In this document: positions 1 through 7,836 of the stretch, one piece after another
Layout of the letters: each line of letters begins with the position of its first letter
Numbering within the stretch: the stretch's first letter is position 1
NCBI GenBank assembly: GCA_902776375.1
Contig: CACYPV010000020.1
Location: forward strand, 1 to 58,406
DNA: 58,406 bases
Reading direction: 5' to 3'
Source: an uncultured Ruminococcus sp.
GTDB taxonomy: Bacteria; Bacillota; Clostridia; Oscillospirales; Acutalibacteraceae
Translations under genes and position numbers: made by a program
Notes under the pieces: generated by a model
The model's database searches: none
The model's input: only the letters and a program-made list of their open reading frames with translations
Told to the model about the DNA's origin: nothing

Positions 1-1
1 A

Positions 2-232
2 GTGTGGTGGGTACTCGGATGGATATTTATTTTTCCGATCCCGCTGACTATCATTATATCGCGTAACAAAAAACTGAAAACCGGCGCTAAGATAGGGATT
101 ATCGCCGCCGCGTGGATTGTCTATCTATTGATAGGTATCGGCTCCGGCGCGGCGAACCGGGCGAAGGAACAAGCCGAATCATCTGCACCGCAGACAAGCT
201 ATTCGGAACAGACAACAGGAGGCGCAAAATGA
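2..232 (+). CDS. C-terminal part or small form of a membrane protein
   Basis: The frame is open to the left edge, so this may be the tail of a longer protein or a 76-residue protein starting at the GTG at 2. Two hydrophobic stretches, at about residues 2-19 and 29-48, are separated by a basic loop (RNKKLK). They are followed by a polar Ser/Gln/Thr-rich tail. The layout resembles the C-terminal two-helix membrane module of small clostridial proteins, but no specific family is recognised. It ends about 100 bases before the restriction operon and probably marks the island's left side. Confidence 0.5.
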   Translation: MWWVLGWIFIFPIPLTIIISRNKKLKTGAKIGIIAAAWIVYLLIGIGSGAANRAKEQAESSAPQTSYSEQTTGGAK

Positions 233-263
233 CTGATATTCAAGAGTAATCACAAATCACGTC

Positions 264-293
264 TTGATTTATAACGCTTTAGTGTGATAGAAT
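264..293 (+). promoter_or_regulatory. Candidate promoter of the restriction operon
   Basis: A TTGATT hexamer at 264-269 and TAGAAT at 288-293 are separated by 18 bases. The predicted start lies about 40 bases before the first gene of the operon. This is by sequence match only. Confidence 0.45.
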
Positions 294-341
294 AGTGTTT
301 AGAATGCAATATAATTTATCGATACAAAGGCGGTGGTTTTT

Positions 342-2768
342 TTGCTTGGAGCAATTATCGGTGATACAGCCGGTTCAAGATTTGAATGGCACAATCATAA
401 GAATAAGGATTTTGAACTCCTTTCTCATATCAAAGGCTGCAGGCCTACTGACGATAGTGTTATGTCTTTAGCTGTTGCGCAGGCTATTATGGATTGCACC
501 GGCGACTATCAGAACCTTAGCATTCGTGCTATTGAACGAATGCAAGAGTACGGTCGTAAATACCCTCACGCCGGATATGGCGGAAAATTTCATCAATGGA
601 TTTATGACAGTGATCCCCGCCCTTATAACAGTTGGGGAAACGGTGCTGCCATGCGTGTCAGCGCATGCGGTTTTGCAGCCGGCTCGATTGAAGAGGCCAA
701 AATGCTGTCAAAATCTGTCACGGAAGTAACTCATAATCATCCGGAGGGTTTGAAAGGAGCGGAAGCAACAGCTGTCGCCATCTATCTTGCTAAATCCGGA
801 AAAAGCATGGTGGAAATCCGTGACTATATCGAGGAGCATTATTACAAGATAAAATTCAAGCTGGATGACATCCGCGCCGATTATACATTTGATGTTTCCT
901 GCCAAGGGTCTGTGCCGCAGGCATTGGAGGCGTTTTTTGAGTCAACCGGATTTGAGGACGCTATTCGCAATGCTGTTTCTATCGGCGGCGACAGCGATAC
1001 AATTGCTGCCATAGCCGGAGGCATTGCCGAAGCATACTACGGCATTCCCGCTGATATCCGAAAGCTTGCGTTGACTTTTCTTGATGCGGAGCAGCTCGAA
1101 ATACTGAATGCATTTGAATCCAATTACGGCGTCATTTTGGAGAAAAGTGCCGGTGAAGGAATTTCAAGGGCAGCGGCTTATTTGGCAAAAACCGAGTCCC
1201 TCTCGGGAAATCGAAGTGCTGCAATGACAGAAGCGGTTCGTGTTACGGATGAAGCGCAGCACGACGGCGAGGTTGATAATCGGGAGACGACTGCTAATGC
1301 GCTCTACAATCACCTATATGGCGCATGTAATATTCTTCGCGGACCGATTGATCAGGATGATTACAAATCATATGTTATCCCGATTCTGTTTTTTAAGCGG
1401 ATTTCGGATGTTTATGATGAAGAAACAACAGATAATGAGCAGCTGTACGGTGAAGATATTGAGTTTTATCCCGAGGAAGAACTGCACACTTTTATAATTC
1501 CGAACGGCTGTCATTGGAATGACGTTCGGAACACAAGTGAGGATGTAGGCAAAGCGATTGTTGATGCCATGATGGGTATTGAACACGCCAATCCCGATAC
1601 GATGGCGGGACTGTTTTCATCCTTTGACGATGCAAACTGGACAGATAAAACCAAGCTGGATGATGAACGTCTGAAAGACCTGATTGAGCATATGTCTGCT
1701 CTGCCCGTTGGCAATCGCAATTATTCTGCCGATGTTATGGGTGACGCATACGAGTATCTGATCAAAAAGTTTGCGGATATGAGCAAAAAGAATGCGGGAG
1801 AGTTTTACACGCCGCGTTCTGTCGTTAAGCTCATGGTGCGTTTACTTGCACCGAAATCTGGAGACTCCGTTTACGATCCCGCTTGCGGAACGGGCGGCAT
1901 GCTTATCGAAGCCATTCGCAGTATGGATGATGAAAAAGCGTCCTACGGAAAAATCTACGGGCAGGAAAAGAACCTTTCCACATCGGCTATTGCCAGAATG
2001 AACCTATTTCTCCACGGAGCAAAGGAATTTAAAATCGTGCGAGAGGATACGCTGCGCAAACCGGTTTTTATCCATAACGGACAACTGCAGCAATTTGATT
2101 GTGTGCTTGCCAATCCTCCCTTCGGCTTGGATCATTGGGGTGCGGACATTTTTGAGAACGATCAATGGGGACGTAATATCTGGGGCAGTCCCACTGATTC
2201 CAATGCTGATTACGCATGGCTGCAGCACATGTACAAATCCATGAAACCCGGAAAAGGCCGCTGCGCCGTTGTGATGCCGCAGGGCGTTCTGTTTCACGGA
2301 GGCCGTGAGGGCGATATCCGTAAAAAGATGATTGAAACCGATTGTGTTGAATGCGTAATCGCGCTGGTCGGCAACCTGTTTTACGGTGCTGGAGTATCCG
2401 CTTGTATTCTCTTTTTGAATAACAATAAACCGCTTGCCCGGCGAGGCAAAATATGCATGATTGACGCTACCGGTATTTATACCGCACAGCGCGCTAAAAA
2501 TATTATGACCGAAGCAGATACCGACAAGGTATTCCGCCTTTGGGAAAACTACGAAAATGTAATGGATAAGTGTGCGATCGCTGACCTTGAAACCATTCGT
2601 TCAAAGGATTACACGCTTTCCGTTAACACCTATATTGAAAAAACGCCGGCTCCGCCGATTGACCCTAAGAAGATCCGCGCTGAATTTTATGCTGCGCTGA
2701 AAGAAGTGCGTGACAGCGAGGAAGCGCTGATGCAATTGCTTAAGGAAGGAGGATACATCGATGGCTGA
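342..2768 (+). CDS. hsdM: ADP-ribosylglycohydrolase fused to type I methyltransferase HsdM
   Basis: This is a two-part protein of about 808 residues. Residues 1-265 form an ADP-ribosylglycohydrolase (ARH/DraG family) with the metal-binding TDD motif near residue 38 and GGDSDT near residue 216. A polar linker of about 50 residues follows. Residues 320-800 form a complete HsdM: an N-terminal HsdM helical domain, the AdoMet motif DPACGTGG near 513 and the catalytic NPPF near 592. TTG at 342 is preferred as start because it gives the family's usual beginning MLGAIIGD and leaves AAAGG about 11 bases upstream; GTG at 333 is the alternative. The second hsdM overlaps its end by 8 bases. The HsdM half should methylate adenine with HsdS. 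The role of the hydrolase half here is inference: removing ADP-ribose from DNA or from the enzyme, perhaps against phage transferases. Confidence 0.9.
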   Translation: MLGAIIGDTAGSRFEWHNHKNKDFELLSHIKGCRPTDDSVMSLAVAQAIMDCTGDYQNLSIRAIERMQEYGRKYPHAGYGGKFHQWIYDSDPRPYNSWGNGAAMRVSACGFAAGSIEEAKMLSKSVTEVTHNHPEGLKGAEATAVAIYLAKSGKSMVEIRDYIEEHYYKIKFKLDDIRADYTFDVSCQGSVPQALEAFFESTGFEDAIRNAVSIGGDSDTIAAIAGGIAEAYYGIPADIRKLALTFLDAEQLEILNAFESNYGVILEKSAGEGISRAAAYLAKTESLSGNRSAAMTEAVRVTDEAQHDGEVDNRETTANALYNHLYGACNILRGPIDQDDYKSYVIPILFFKRISDVYDEETTDNEQLYGEDIEFYPEEELHTFIIPNGCHWNDVRNTSEDVGKAIVDAMMGIEHANPDTMAGLFSSFDDANWTDKTKLDDERLKDLIEHMSALPVGNRNYSADVMGDAYEYLIKKFADMSKKNAGEFYTPRSVVKLMVRLLAPKSGDSVYDPACGTGGMLIEAIRSMDDEKASYGKIYGQEKNLSTSAIARMNLFLHGAKEFKIVREDTLRKPVFIHNGQLQQFDCVLANPPFGLDHWGADIFENDQWGRNIWGSPTDSNADYAWLQHMYKSMKPGKGRCAVVMPQGVLFHGGREGDIRKKMIETDCVECVIALVGNLFYGAGVSACILFLNNNKPLARRGKICMIDATGIYTAQRAKNIMTEADTDKVFRLWENYENVMDKCAIADLETIRSKDYTLSVNTYIEKTPAPPIDPKKIRAEFYAALKEVRDSEEALMQLLKEGGYIDG

Positions 2769-4260
2769 ACGAATGACAATTGATGAACTCAAGTCGTATC
2801 TTTGGCAATCGGCTGTATTGCTCCGTACCAATATCGACGCGGGCGCGTATAAGCAGTATATCTTTCCATTGATGTTTTTTAAGAGGATCTGCGATGTTTA
2901 TGATGAAGAAACGGAAAAAGCCATCGCAGAGTATGGTGATGATATCGAATTCTATCCAGAGGAAGAGCTGCATACATTTATTGTTCCAAAAGGGCAACAT
3001 TGGAACGATGTGCGTCAGGTTACTGAGGATGTAGGCAGAGCGATAGTCACCGCTTTCAAAGAAATCGAAAAGGCAAACGGTGAAAAGATGACCGGCATTT
3101 TCGGTGACGGCGCATGGACGAATAAAAACCGTTTGCCCGACAGACTGCTGAAAGACTTGCTGGAGCATTTTTCCTCCAAAACGCTGTCATTGGAGAATTG
3201 CCCAGAAGATGAGTTGGGACAGGGATATGAGTATTTGATTAAGCAGTTTGCCGATGACAGCGGTCACACTGCACAGGAGTTTTACACAAACCGAACCGTA
3301 GTACATTTGATGACAGAAATTTTGCAGCCGCAGAGCGGAGAGTCTGTTTATGACCCGACCTGCGGCAGTGCGGGCATGCTCATTTCCTGTATTGCTCATT
3401 TAAAATCACAGGGAAAAGAGTGGCGGAATTTACAGCTATACGGGCAGGAAATCAACCAGCTGACATGCGCTATCGGAAGAATGAATTTGTTTCTGCACGG
3501 CGTAGAGGATTTTCATATTGTCAATGACGATACGCTCAAAAATCCTGCTTTTATCGAGCGGGGACAGCTGCAGCAGTTTGACATTGTCCTTGCCAATCCG
3601 CCGTATTCCATCAAGCAGTGGGATCGCGGCGCTTTTGAAAATGATAAATACGGACGCAATTTTTTGGGTACGCCTCCGCAGGGACGTGCGGATTTTGCGT
3701 TCTTTCAGCATATCTTGAAAAGCTTGAAGCCCGATACAGGCCGCTGCGCAATACTTTTTCCGCACGGAATATTGACTCGCGATGAAGAGAGTGAAATGCG
3801 TAGAAAGCTTGTGCAGATGGATGTTGTTGAAACTGTCATCGGAATTGCAAAGAATCTTTTCTATAACTCGCCGATGGAAGCATGTGTAGTAATTTGTCGG
3901 ATGTCTAAACCTATAGAAAGACGTGGGAAAGTGCTTTTCATAGATGCGAAAAAGCTTGTAATACGAAAAAATTCCGAAAGCTATTTGGAAGAAGAGCATA
4001 TAAAGACTATTGTTGATTGTTACAAAGACTTTATGGAAATAGAAGGTTTTTCTGCAATAGCTACCACAAATGAAATAATTTGCAATAACGGTACACTGGG
4101 TGTACCTAAGTATGTGAGAAAAGGAGAATTACTCGACTCTAATGAGGGAACAATTGATGATGCGCTTGGAGACTGGATGGCTGGACAAGTTGTGATGCAA
4201 GAAGAATATACTACTCTGATAGAGATGATCTCTAATGAAGGGAGTGGATTGAATGTCTAA
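2761..4260 (+). CDS. hsdM: Type I restriction-modification methyltransferase subunit (second HsdM)
   Basis: This is a 499-residue N6-adenine methyltransferase of type I systems. An HsdM N-terminal helical domain (residues 5-140) precedes the N6_Mtase domain, which has the AdoMet motif DPTCGSAG at 198-205 and catalytic NPPY at 279-282. It lacks the hydrolase domain of the upstream gene but is clearly related to that gene's HsdM half; both share the stretches FKRI-DVYDEET and EFYPEEELHTFI. It overlaps the upstream gene by 8 bases and hsdS by 8 bases, so the three genes are probably translationally coupled. Two different intact HsdM subunits in one operon are unusual and suggest an M1-M2-S complex, or alternative M subunits. 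Confidence 0.93.
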   Translation: MAERMTIDELKSYLWQSAVLLRTNIDAGAYKQYIFPLMFFKRICDVYDEETEKAIAEYGDDIEFYPEEELHTFIVPKGQHWNDVRQVTEDVGRAIVTAFKEIEKANGEKMTGIFGDGAWTNKNRLPDRLLKDLLEHFSSKTLSLENCPEDELGQGYEYLIKQFADDSGHTAQEFYTNRTVVHLMTEILQPQSGESVYDPTCGSAGMLISCIAHLKSQGKEWRNLQLYGQEINQLTCAIGRMNLFLHGVEDFHIVNDDTLKNPAFIERGQLQQFDIVLANPPYSIKQWDRGAFENDKYGRNFLGTPPQGRADFAFFQHILKSLKPDTGRCAILFPHGILTRDEESEMRRKLVQMDVVETVIGIAKNLFYNSPMEACVVICRMSKPIERRGKVLFIDAKKLVIRKNSESYLEEEHIKTIVDCYKDFMEIEGFSAIATTNEIICNNGTLGVPKYVRKGELLDSNEGTIDDALGDWMAGQVVMQEEYTTLIEMISNEGSGLNV

Positions 4261-5398
4261 AGTGCTTCTTGGTGATGTCGTTAATCTTATTAAAGATAAA
4301 GTCGACAAGGATACTACCGATTTGGAATACTATGTTGGTGGCGAACATATTGATGGCGATGAAATCATGATACGGCGCAAAGGGATTATTCAAGGTAGTA
4401 CAATAGGACCTGCCTTTCACATGCGGTTTCAACGTGGTGACGTGCTTCTCATGTCGAGAAATCCCCATCTTCGTAAAGCCAGCATGGTAGATTTCGATGG
4501 GATTTGCTCGAATGTTAGTTATGTCTGCAGAACAAAGGATGAAGGGGTACTGCTACAGTCTCTTCTGCCATTCATCTTGCAAACACTGGATTTTTGGCAA
4601 TTTGCAGAAGAAAACAAAAAAGGGGGTCTCCCATTTTTTCTGAACTGGAAAGACTTTGCGCGGTTTGAATTCGAGCTTATTCCTATTGAACGACAGCATA
4701 AGATATCAGATTTGCTTTGGGCAATGGAACGTGTCAAAAATGCTTATAGGGAGCTTATCGCCAGAACCGACGACTTGGTGAAATCGCAATTTTGCGAGAC
4801 TATTACTTCCTTGCTGGACGAAGGGAAAATCATACCGTTAGATGATTTGGTTGAGAATGATAGGCCGATTACTTATGGCATTCTTAAGCCCGGAACAGGA
4901 TACCCGGGTGGAGTTCCAGTGGTCAAAGTCAAAGACATGCGCGATGGAGTGATAGATCAGACCAAACTTCTACTAACTACACCTGAGTTAGACAATCGAT
5001 ATCGTCGTTCCCGTCTTCGCGCAGGAGACCTACTTATTTCGATAAGAGGTTCTGTGGGACGTATGGCAGAAGTGCCGAAAAATCTTGAAAATGCAAATAT
5101 TACACAGGATACAGCGCGACTTACAATAAAACCTGAATATAATAAAATCTACATTCGGGGTGTATTGGAATCCGAACCTTTACAACGAGACATGGAGCGA
5201 AACATACGCGGTGTTGCTGTCAAGGGAATCAATATTGGGTATCTTCGGTTACTCGGCATTCCAATGTGCGACAGGATTGAGCAAGACAGACTTGCAAAAC
5301 TATATCAACAAAGCGATAAATCAAAATTTGCAGCCCGGCAGGCGCTGAAAGAAATCACCGACGCGCAGAAAGCGTTGATGAAGAAAATATTTGAATAA
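4253..5398 (+). CDS. hsdS: Type I restriction-modification specificity subunit HsdS (expressed copy)
   Basis: This 381-residue specificity subunit has two target recognition domains. TRD1 spans residues 1-150. The central conserved helix follows (AMERVKNAYRELI to LVKSQF, about 160-180). TRD2 then runs to the C-terminal conserved helix containing QQSDKSKFAARQAL and ending KKIFE. It sets the DNA sequence read by the methyltransferase and restriction complexes. It overlaps hsdM by 8 bases. The SQF codons at 4784 begin a 14-bp repeat that recurs at the start of two silent TRD cassettes downstream, making the TRD2 half a likely exchangeable module. Confidence 0.93.
   Translation: MSKVLLGDVVNLIKDKVDKDTTDLEYYVGGEHIDGDEIMIRRKGIIQGSTIGPAFHMRFQRGDVLLMSRNPHLRKASMVDFDGICSNVSYVCRTKDEGVLLQSLLPFILQTLDFWQFAEENKKGGLPFFLNWKDFARFEFELIPIERQHKISDLLWAMERVKNAYRELIARTDDLVKSQFCETITSLLDEGKIIPLDDLVENDRPITYGILKPGTGYPGGVPVVKVKDMRDGVIDQTKLLLTTPELDNRYRRSRLRAGDLLISIRGSVGRMAEVPKNLENANITQDTARLTIKPEYNKIYIRGVLESEPLQRDMERNIRGVAVKGINIGYLRLLGIPMCDRIEQDRLAKLYQQSDKSKFAARQALKEITDAQKALMKKIFE
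4784..4797 (+). repeat. TRD cassette repeat, copy a (inside hsdS)
   Basis: TCGCAATTTTGCGA is a near-palindrome (TCGCA, 4-base centre, TGCGA) read in frame as Ser-Gln-Phe-Cys-Glu. It sits at the junction between the central conserved helix and TRD2. An identical copy occurs at 6647 and a near copy at 7210, each at the same point of an HsdS-like reading frame. It is the likely crossover site for domain exchange. Confidence 0.7.
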
Positions 5399-5439
5399 AA
5401 AACATGGCGAAGGATGTTGGTAAAAAGGAGATTATCAAC

Positions 5440-6399
5440 ATGACAAGCCAAACGATAACCAAAATTGAGCAGCAAATGCTTGCGTACTTAGACAACAGCC
5501 AGATGAAGCAGCTCCATGCTGTTCTGACCGCCTGTTTGCAGGAGCCGACTGCTCAACCCGACATCAACCATGTGCAGCTTTTTTTGGCGGCAAAGCGGGT
5601 TGAGGGTTGCTCGGAGAAAACCATACGGTACTATGACTCTACCCTTAGAAACGCGCTTGATACAATCAACAAGGACGTGCTTCAAATCACTACCGACGAT
5701 CTGCGCTTGTATTTGGATTCATATCAGTCAAACAGAGCCGCAGGCAAAACCACCATTGACAACATCAGAAGGATTCTCTCCAGCTTTTTTTCGTGGCTGG
5801 AGGACGAAGATTATATTATGAAAAGTCCCGTACGCCGTATTCATAAGGTGAAAACCTGCAAGACCGTCAAGGAAACCTATTCGGATGAGGCGCTGGAAAT
5901 CATGCGCGATCACTGCGGAAACAGCCGCGACTTGGCACTTATCGATCTGCTCGCCTCAACCGGAATGCGTGTCGGCGAGCTCGTGCTGCTTAATCGGGAC
6001 GATATTGATTTCACAAATCGGGAATGTGTTGTTCTTGGCAAGGGTAACAAGCAGCGAAAGGTGTATTTTGATGCAAGAGCGAAGATTCACCTGAAAAACT
6101 ATCTGCAAAGCAGGACGGACGATAATCCTGCGTTGTTTGTATCACTGCAAAAGCCGTATAACCGGCTGCAAATACGGGGAATTGAAATCCGTCTGCATGA
6201 CCTCGGGGAAAAACTGAACCTGTGCAGAATCCATCCGCATAAATTCCGCAGAACACTCGCTACCATGGCAATTGACAAGGGTATGCCGATTGAGCAGGTA
6301 CAGCAATTACTCGGGCACCAAAGCGTTGACACGACACTGCAATATGCAATGGTAAATCAGGCAAACGTAAAGCAATCGCATAAAAAGTATTTAGGGTAG
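5440..6399 (+). CDS. Tyrosine recombinase (XerC/D-like) within the hsd locus
   Basis: This is a 319-residue site-specific recombinase. An N-terminal SAM-like core-binding domain (about 38-125) precedes a catalytic domain with Arg177 (TGMRVGE), a Lys in the GKGNKQRK hairpin near 201-207, HKFR at 267-270, His293 (LLGH) and nucleophile Tyr302. The set appears complete. ATG 5440 is chosen over the upstream in-frame ATG at 5404 because AAAAGGAG lies about 10 bases before it. The gene lies between the expressed hsdS and two silent hsdS half-genes. Recombinases in such positions in other bacteria switch type I specificity, so that role is inferred here. Its own recombination sites are not proven. 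Confidence 0.9.
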   Translation: MTSQTITKIEQQMLAYLDNSQMKQLHAVLTACLQEPTAQPDINHVQLFLAAKRVEGCSEKTIRYYDSTLRNALDTINKDVLQITTDDLRLYLDSYQSNRAAGKTTIDNIRRILSSFFSWLEDEDYIMKSPVRRIHKVKTCKTVKETYSDEALEIMRDHCGNSRDLALIDLLASTGMRVGELVLLNRDDIDFTNRECVVLGKGNKQRKVYFDARAKIHLKNYLQSRTDDNPALFVSLQKPYNRLQIRGIEIRLHDLGEKLNLCRIHPHKFRRTLATMAIDKGMPIEQVQQLLGHQSVDTTLQYAMVNQANVKQSHKKYLG

Positions 6400-6403
6400 T
6401 ATT

Positions 6404-6646
6404 ATGCAATTATCAGAGAGTATTCATACCATTTTATCGTATGAGGGTGTTGATGAACAACGGATTAGCACCATAACGCGGTTTATTCTTTCATACTTAG
6501 ACGAAACACAGAGAAGAGGTTTTGTGATTTCTCACTCGGAAAAAATGGAGTTTAATCATAATCTCAGAAAACTTCTTATTGAAAATAAAGTTCCTAATGC
6601 CAAAAATGTGATTGATCAGATAAACAGTTTAATATTCGACCCGTGA
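6404..6646 (+). CDS. Small protein of unknown function next to the recombinase
   Basis: This 80-residue, mostly helical, charged protein begins 4 bases after the recombinase stop codon and is probably translated with it. No family is recognised. Its TGA stop is directly followed, in the same frame, by the 14-bp repeat that opens the silent TRD cassette at 6647, so its 3' end forms one edge of the exchangeable region. A role as recombination directionality factor or accessory protein would fit the position but is only a guess. No strong ribosome binding site is visible. Confidence 0.6.
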   Translation: MQLSESIHTILSYEGVDEQRISTITRFILSYLDETQRRGFVISHSEKMEFNHNLRKLLIENKVPNAKNVIDQINSLIFDP

Positions 6647-6660
6647 TCGCAATTTTGCGA
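6647..6660 (+). repeat. TRD cassette repeat, copy b
   Basis: This copy of TCGCAATTTTGCGA is identical to the one inside hsdS at 4784 and is in the frame of the following TRD cassette (Ser-Gln-Phe-Cys-Glu). It follows directly on the stop codon of the small gene. Confidence 0.7.
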
Positions 6661-7209
6661 AAGGTTCATTCTCGGCGACAGATATCCATTAGTACGGTTA
6701 GATATGGTTTCTGATGTTAGCAGTGGGCTAACCAAGAATTCAAAGAGACCTACGTTTGAAAATAAAATGCCTTACCTTCGGGTTGCAAACGTGTTTTTTG
6801 ATTGTATCGACCTTACAGATATTCAAACAATCGGTATTCAGCAAGGGGAAATAGAAAAAACAATGCTGAAAAAAGGAGATGTTCTGTTTGTTGAGGGCAA
6901 TGGAAGTCCTGACCAAATAGGCCGTGTAGCAGTTTGGGAAGGACAATCTGAACCGATGTTGCACCAAAACCACATAATTAAAGCCCGTCCTGACAAAAGC
7001 AAGGTTTTGTCAAAATATTGTATGTACTACTTTATGACTCAGGAGGGGCGGAATCAGATATTAAGCAACGCAAAAACTACATCTGGATTATTCACGCTGA
7101 GCCTTAGCAAAATTTCAGGATTTGTATTTCCGTTAGCTCCATTGGAAGAACAGCAACAGTTTTTGCGGATAGTCAACCAAAGCGATAAATCAAAATTTGT
7201 CGCTTCAAA

Positions 7210-7223
7210 TCGCAATTTTTCGA
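7210..7223 (+). repeat. TRD cassette repeat, copy c (imperfect)
   Basis: TCGCAATTTTTCGA differs from copies a and b by one base, which breaks the palindrome on the right arm. It is in frame with the second silent cassette (Ser-Gln-Phe-Phe-Glu-Met-Phe-Gly-Asp, the usual HsdS junction). Confidence 0.6.
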
Positions 7224-7836
7224 GATGTTTGGGGATATGGCCGAAAATCCTCACGGATGGCAAATAAAGAGTTTTGTTGATGTTGCAGAAATCGATGGAA
7301 CAATGACGACCGATTACGAAAAATATGCGGATTATCCTCATATTGGAATTGACAGTATCGAAAAAGATACAGGAAGGTTATTTGGATACCGGACCGTGCG
7401 CGAAGACAATGTGAAGAGCGGAAAATATATTTTCGGTTCACAGCACATTATTTACAGTAAGATAAGACCAGCACTAAACAAAGTAGCTCTGCCTGATTTT
7501 GAGGGCTTATGTTCTGCAGATGCATACCCAATTCTGCCGAGAGAAAACATTTGCGTCAAAGAGTTTTTAGCACACGTTTTGCGTTCGGAGTATTTTTTGC
7601 AGTATATCTTGGCGTTCAGCGGTAGATCACAGATGCCGAAAGTAAATCGGAAACAAATCGCTGGATTTAGATTTCCGCTACCGCCAATTGAAATGCAGAA
7701 AGCATTTGTTGCCTTTATGCAACAAAGCGATAAATCAAAAAAACTCGCTTCCGAAACATCAGAAGCGATATCCATAGCAGAGAATATTATAGGAGGTATG
7801 AACTATGCCGGGAACTTTCACGGAACAAAATGTTGA
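7210..7836 (+). pseudogene. Silent HsdS TRD cassette 2 (half-gene)
   Basis: This is a second TRD half-gene. It opens with SQFFEMFGDM, the classic start of the second HsdS domain, and contains a full TRD with the QMPKVNRKQIAGFRFPLPP segment. It ends with QQSDKSKK and a short tail that overlaps the start of hsdR by 32 bases. ATG 7225 could start translation but lacks a clear ribosome binding site. Fusion to TRD1 of hsdS at the repeat would give a 385-residue HsdS. Its reading frame differs from that of cassette 1, so the two are separate modules, not one broken gene. Confidence 0.8.

Larger units (their letters stand above)
6647..7267 (+). pseudogene. Silent HsdS TRD cassette 1 (half-gene)
   Basis: This open frame encodes one target recognition domain of HsdS without a first TRD and without a good start site. 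The first in-frame ATG, at 6704, has no Shine-Dalgarno sequence. It opens with the conserved SQFCE codons and ends with the conserved NQSDKSKF segment, then 20 unrelated residues where it runs out of frame into the next cassette. Joined at the repeat to TRD1 of the expressed hsdS, it would give a 383-residue HsdS, against 381 for the present one. That fit supports a silent donor cassette rather than random decay. Translation as a free half-subunit is possible but less likely. Confidence 0.8.
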
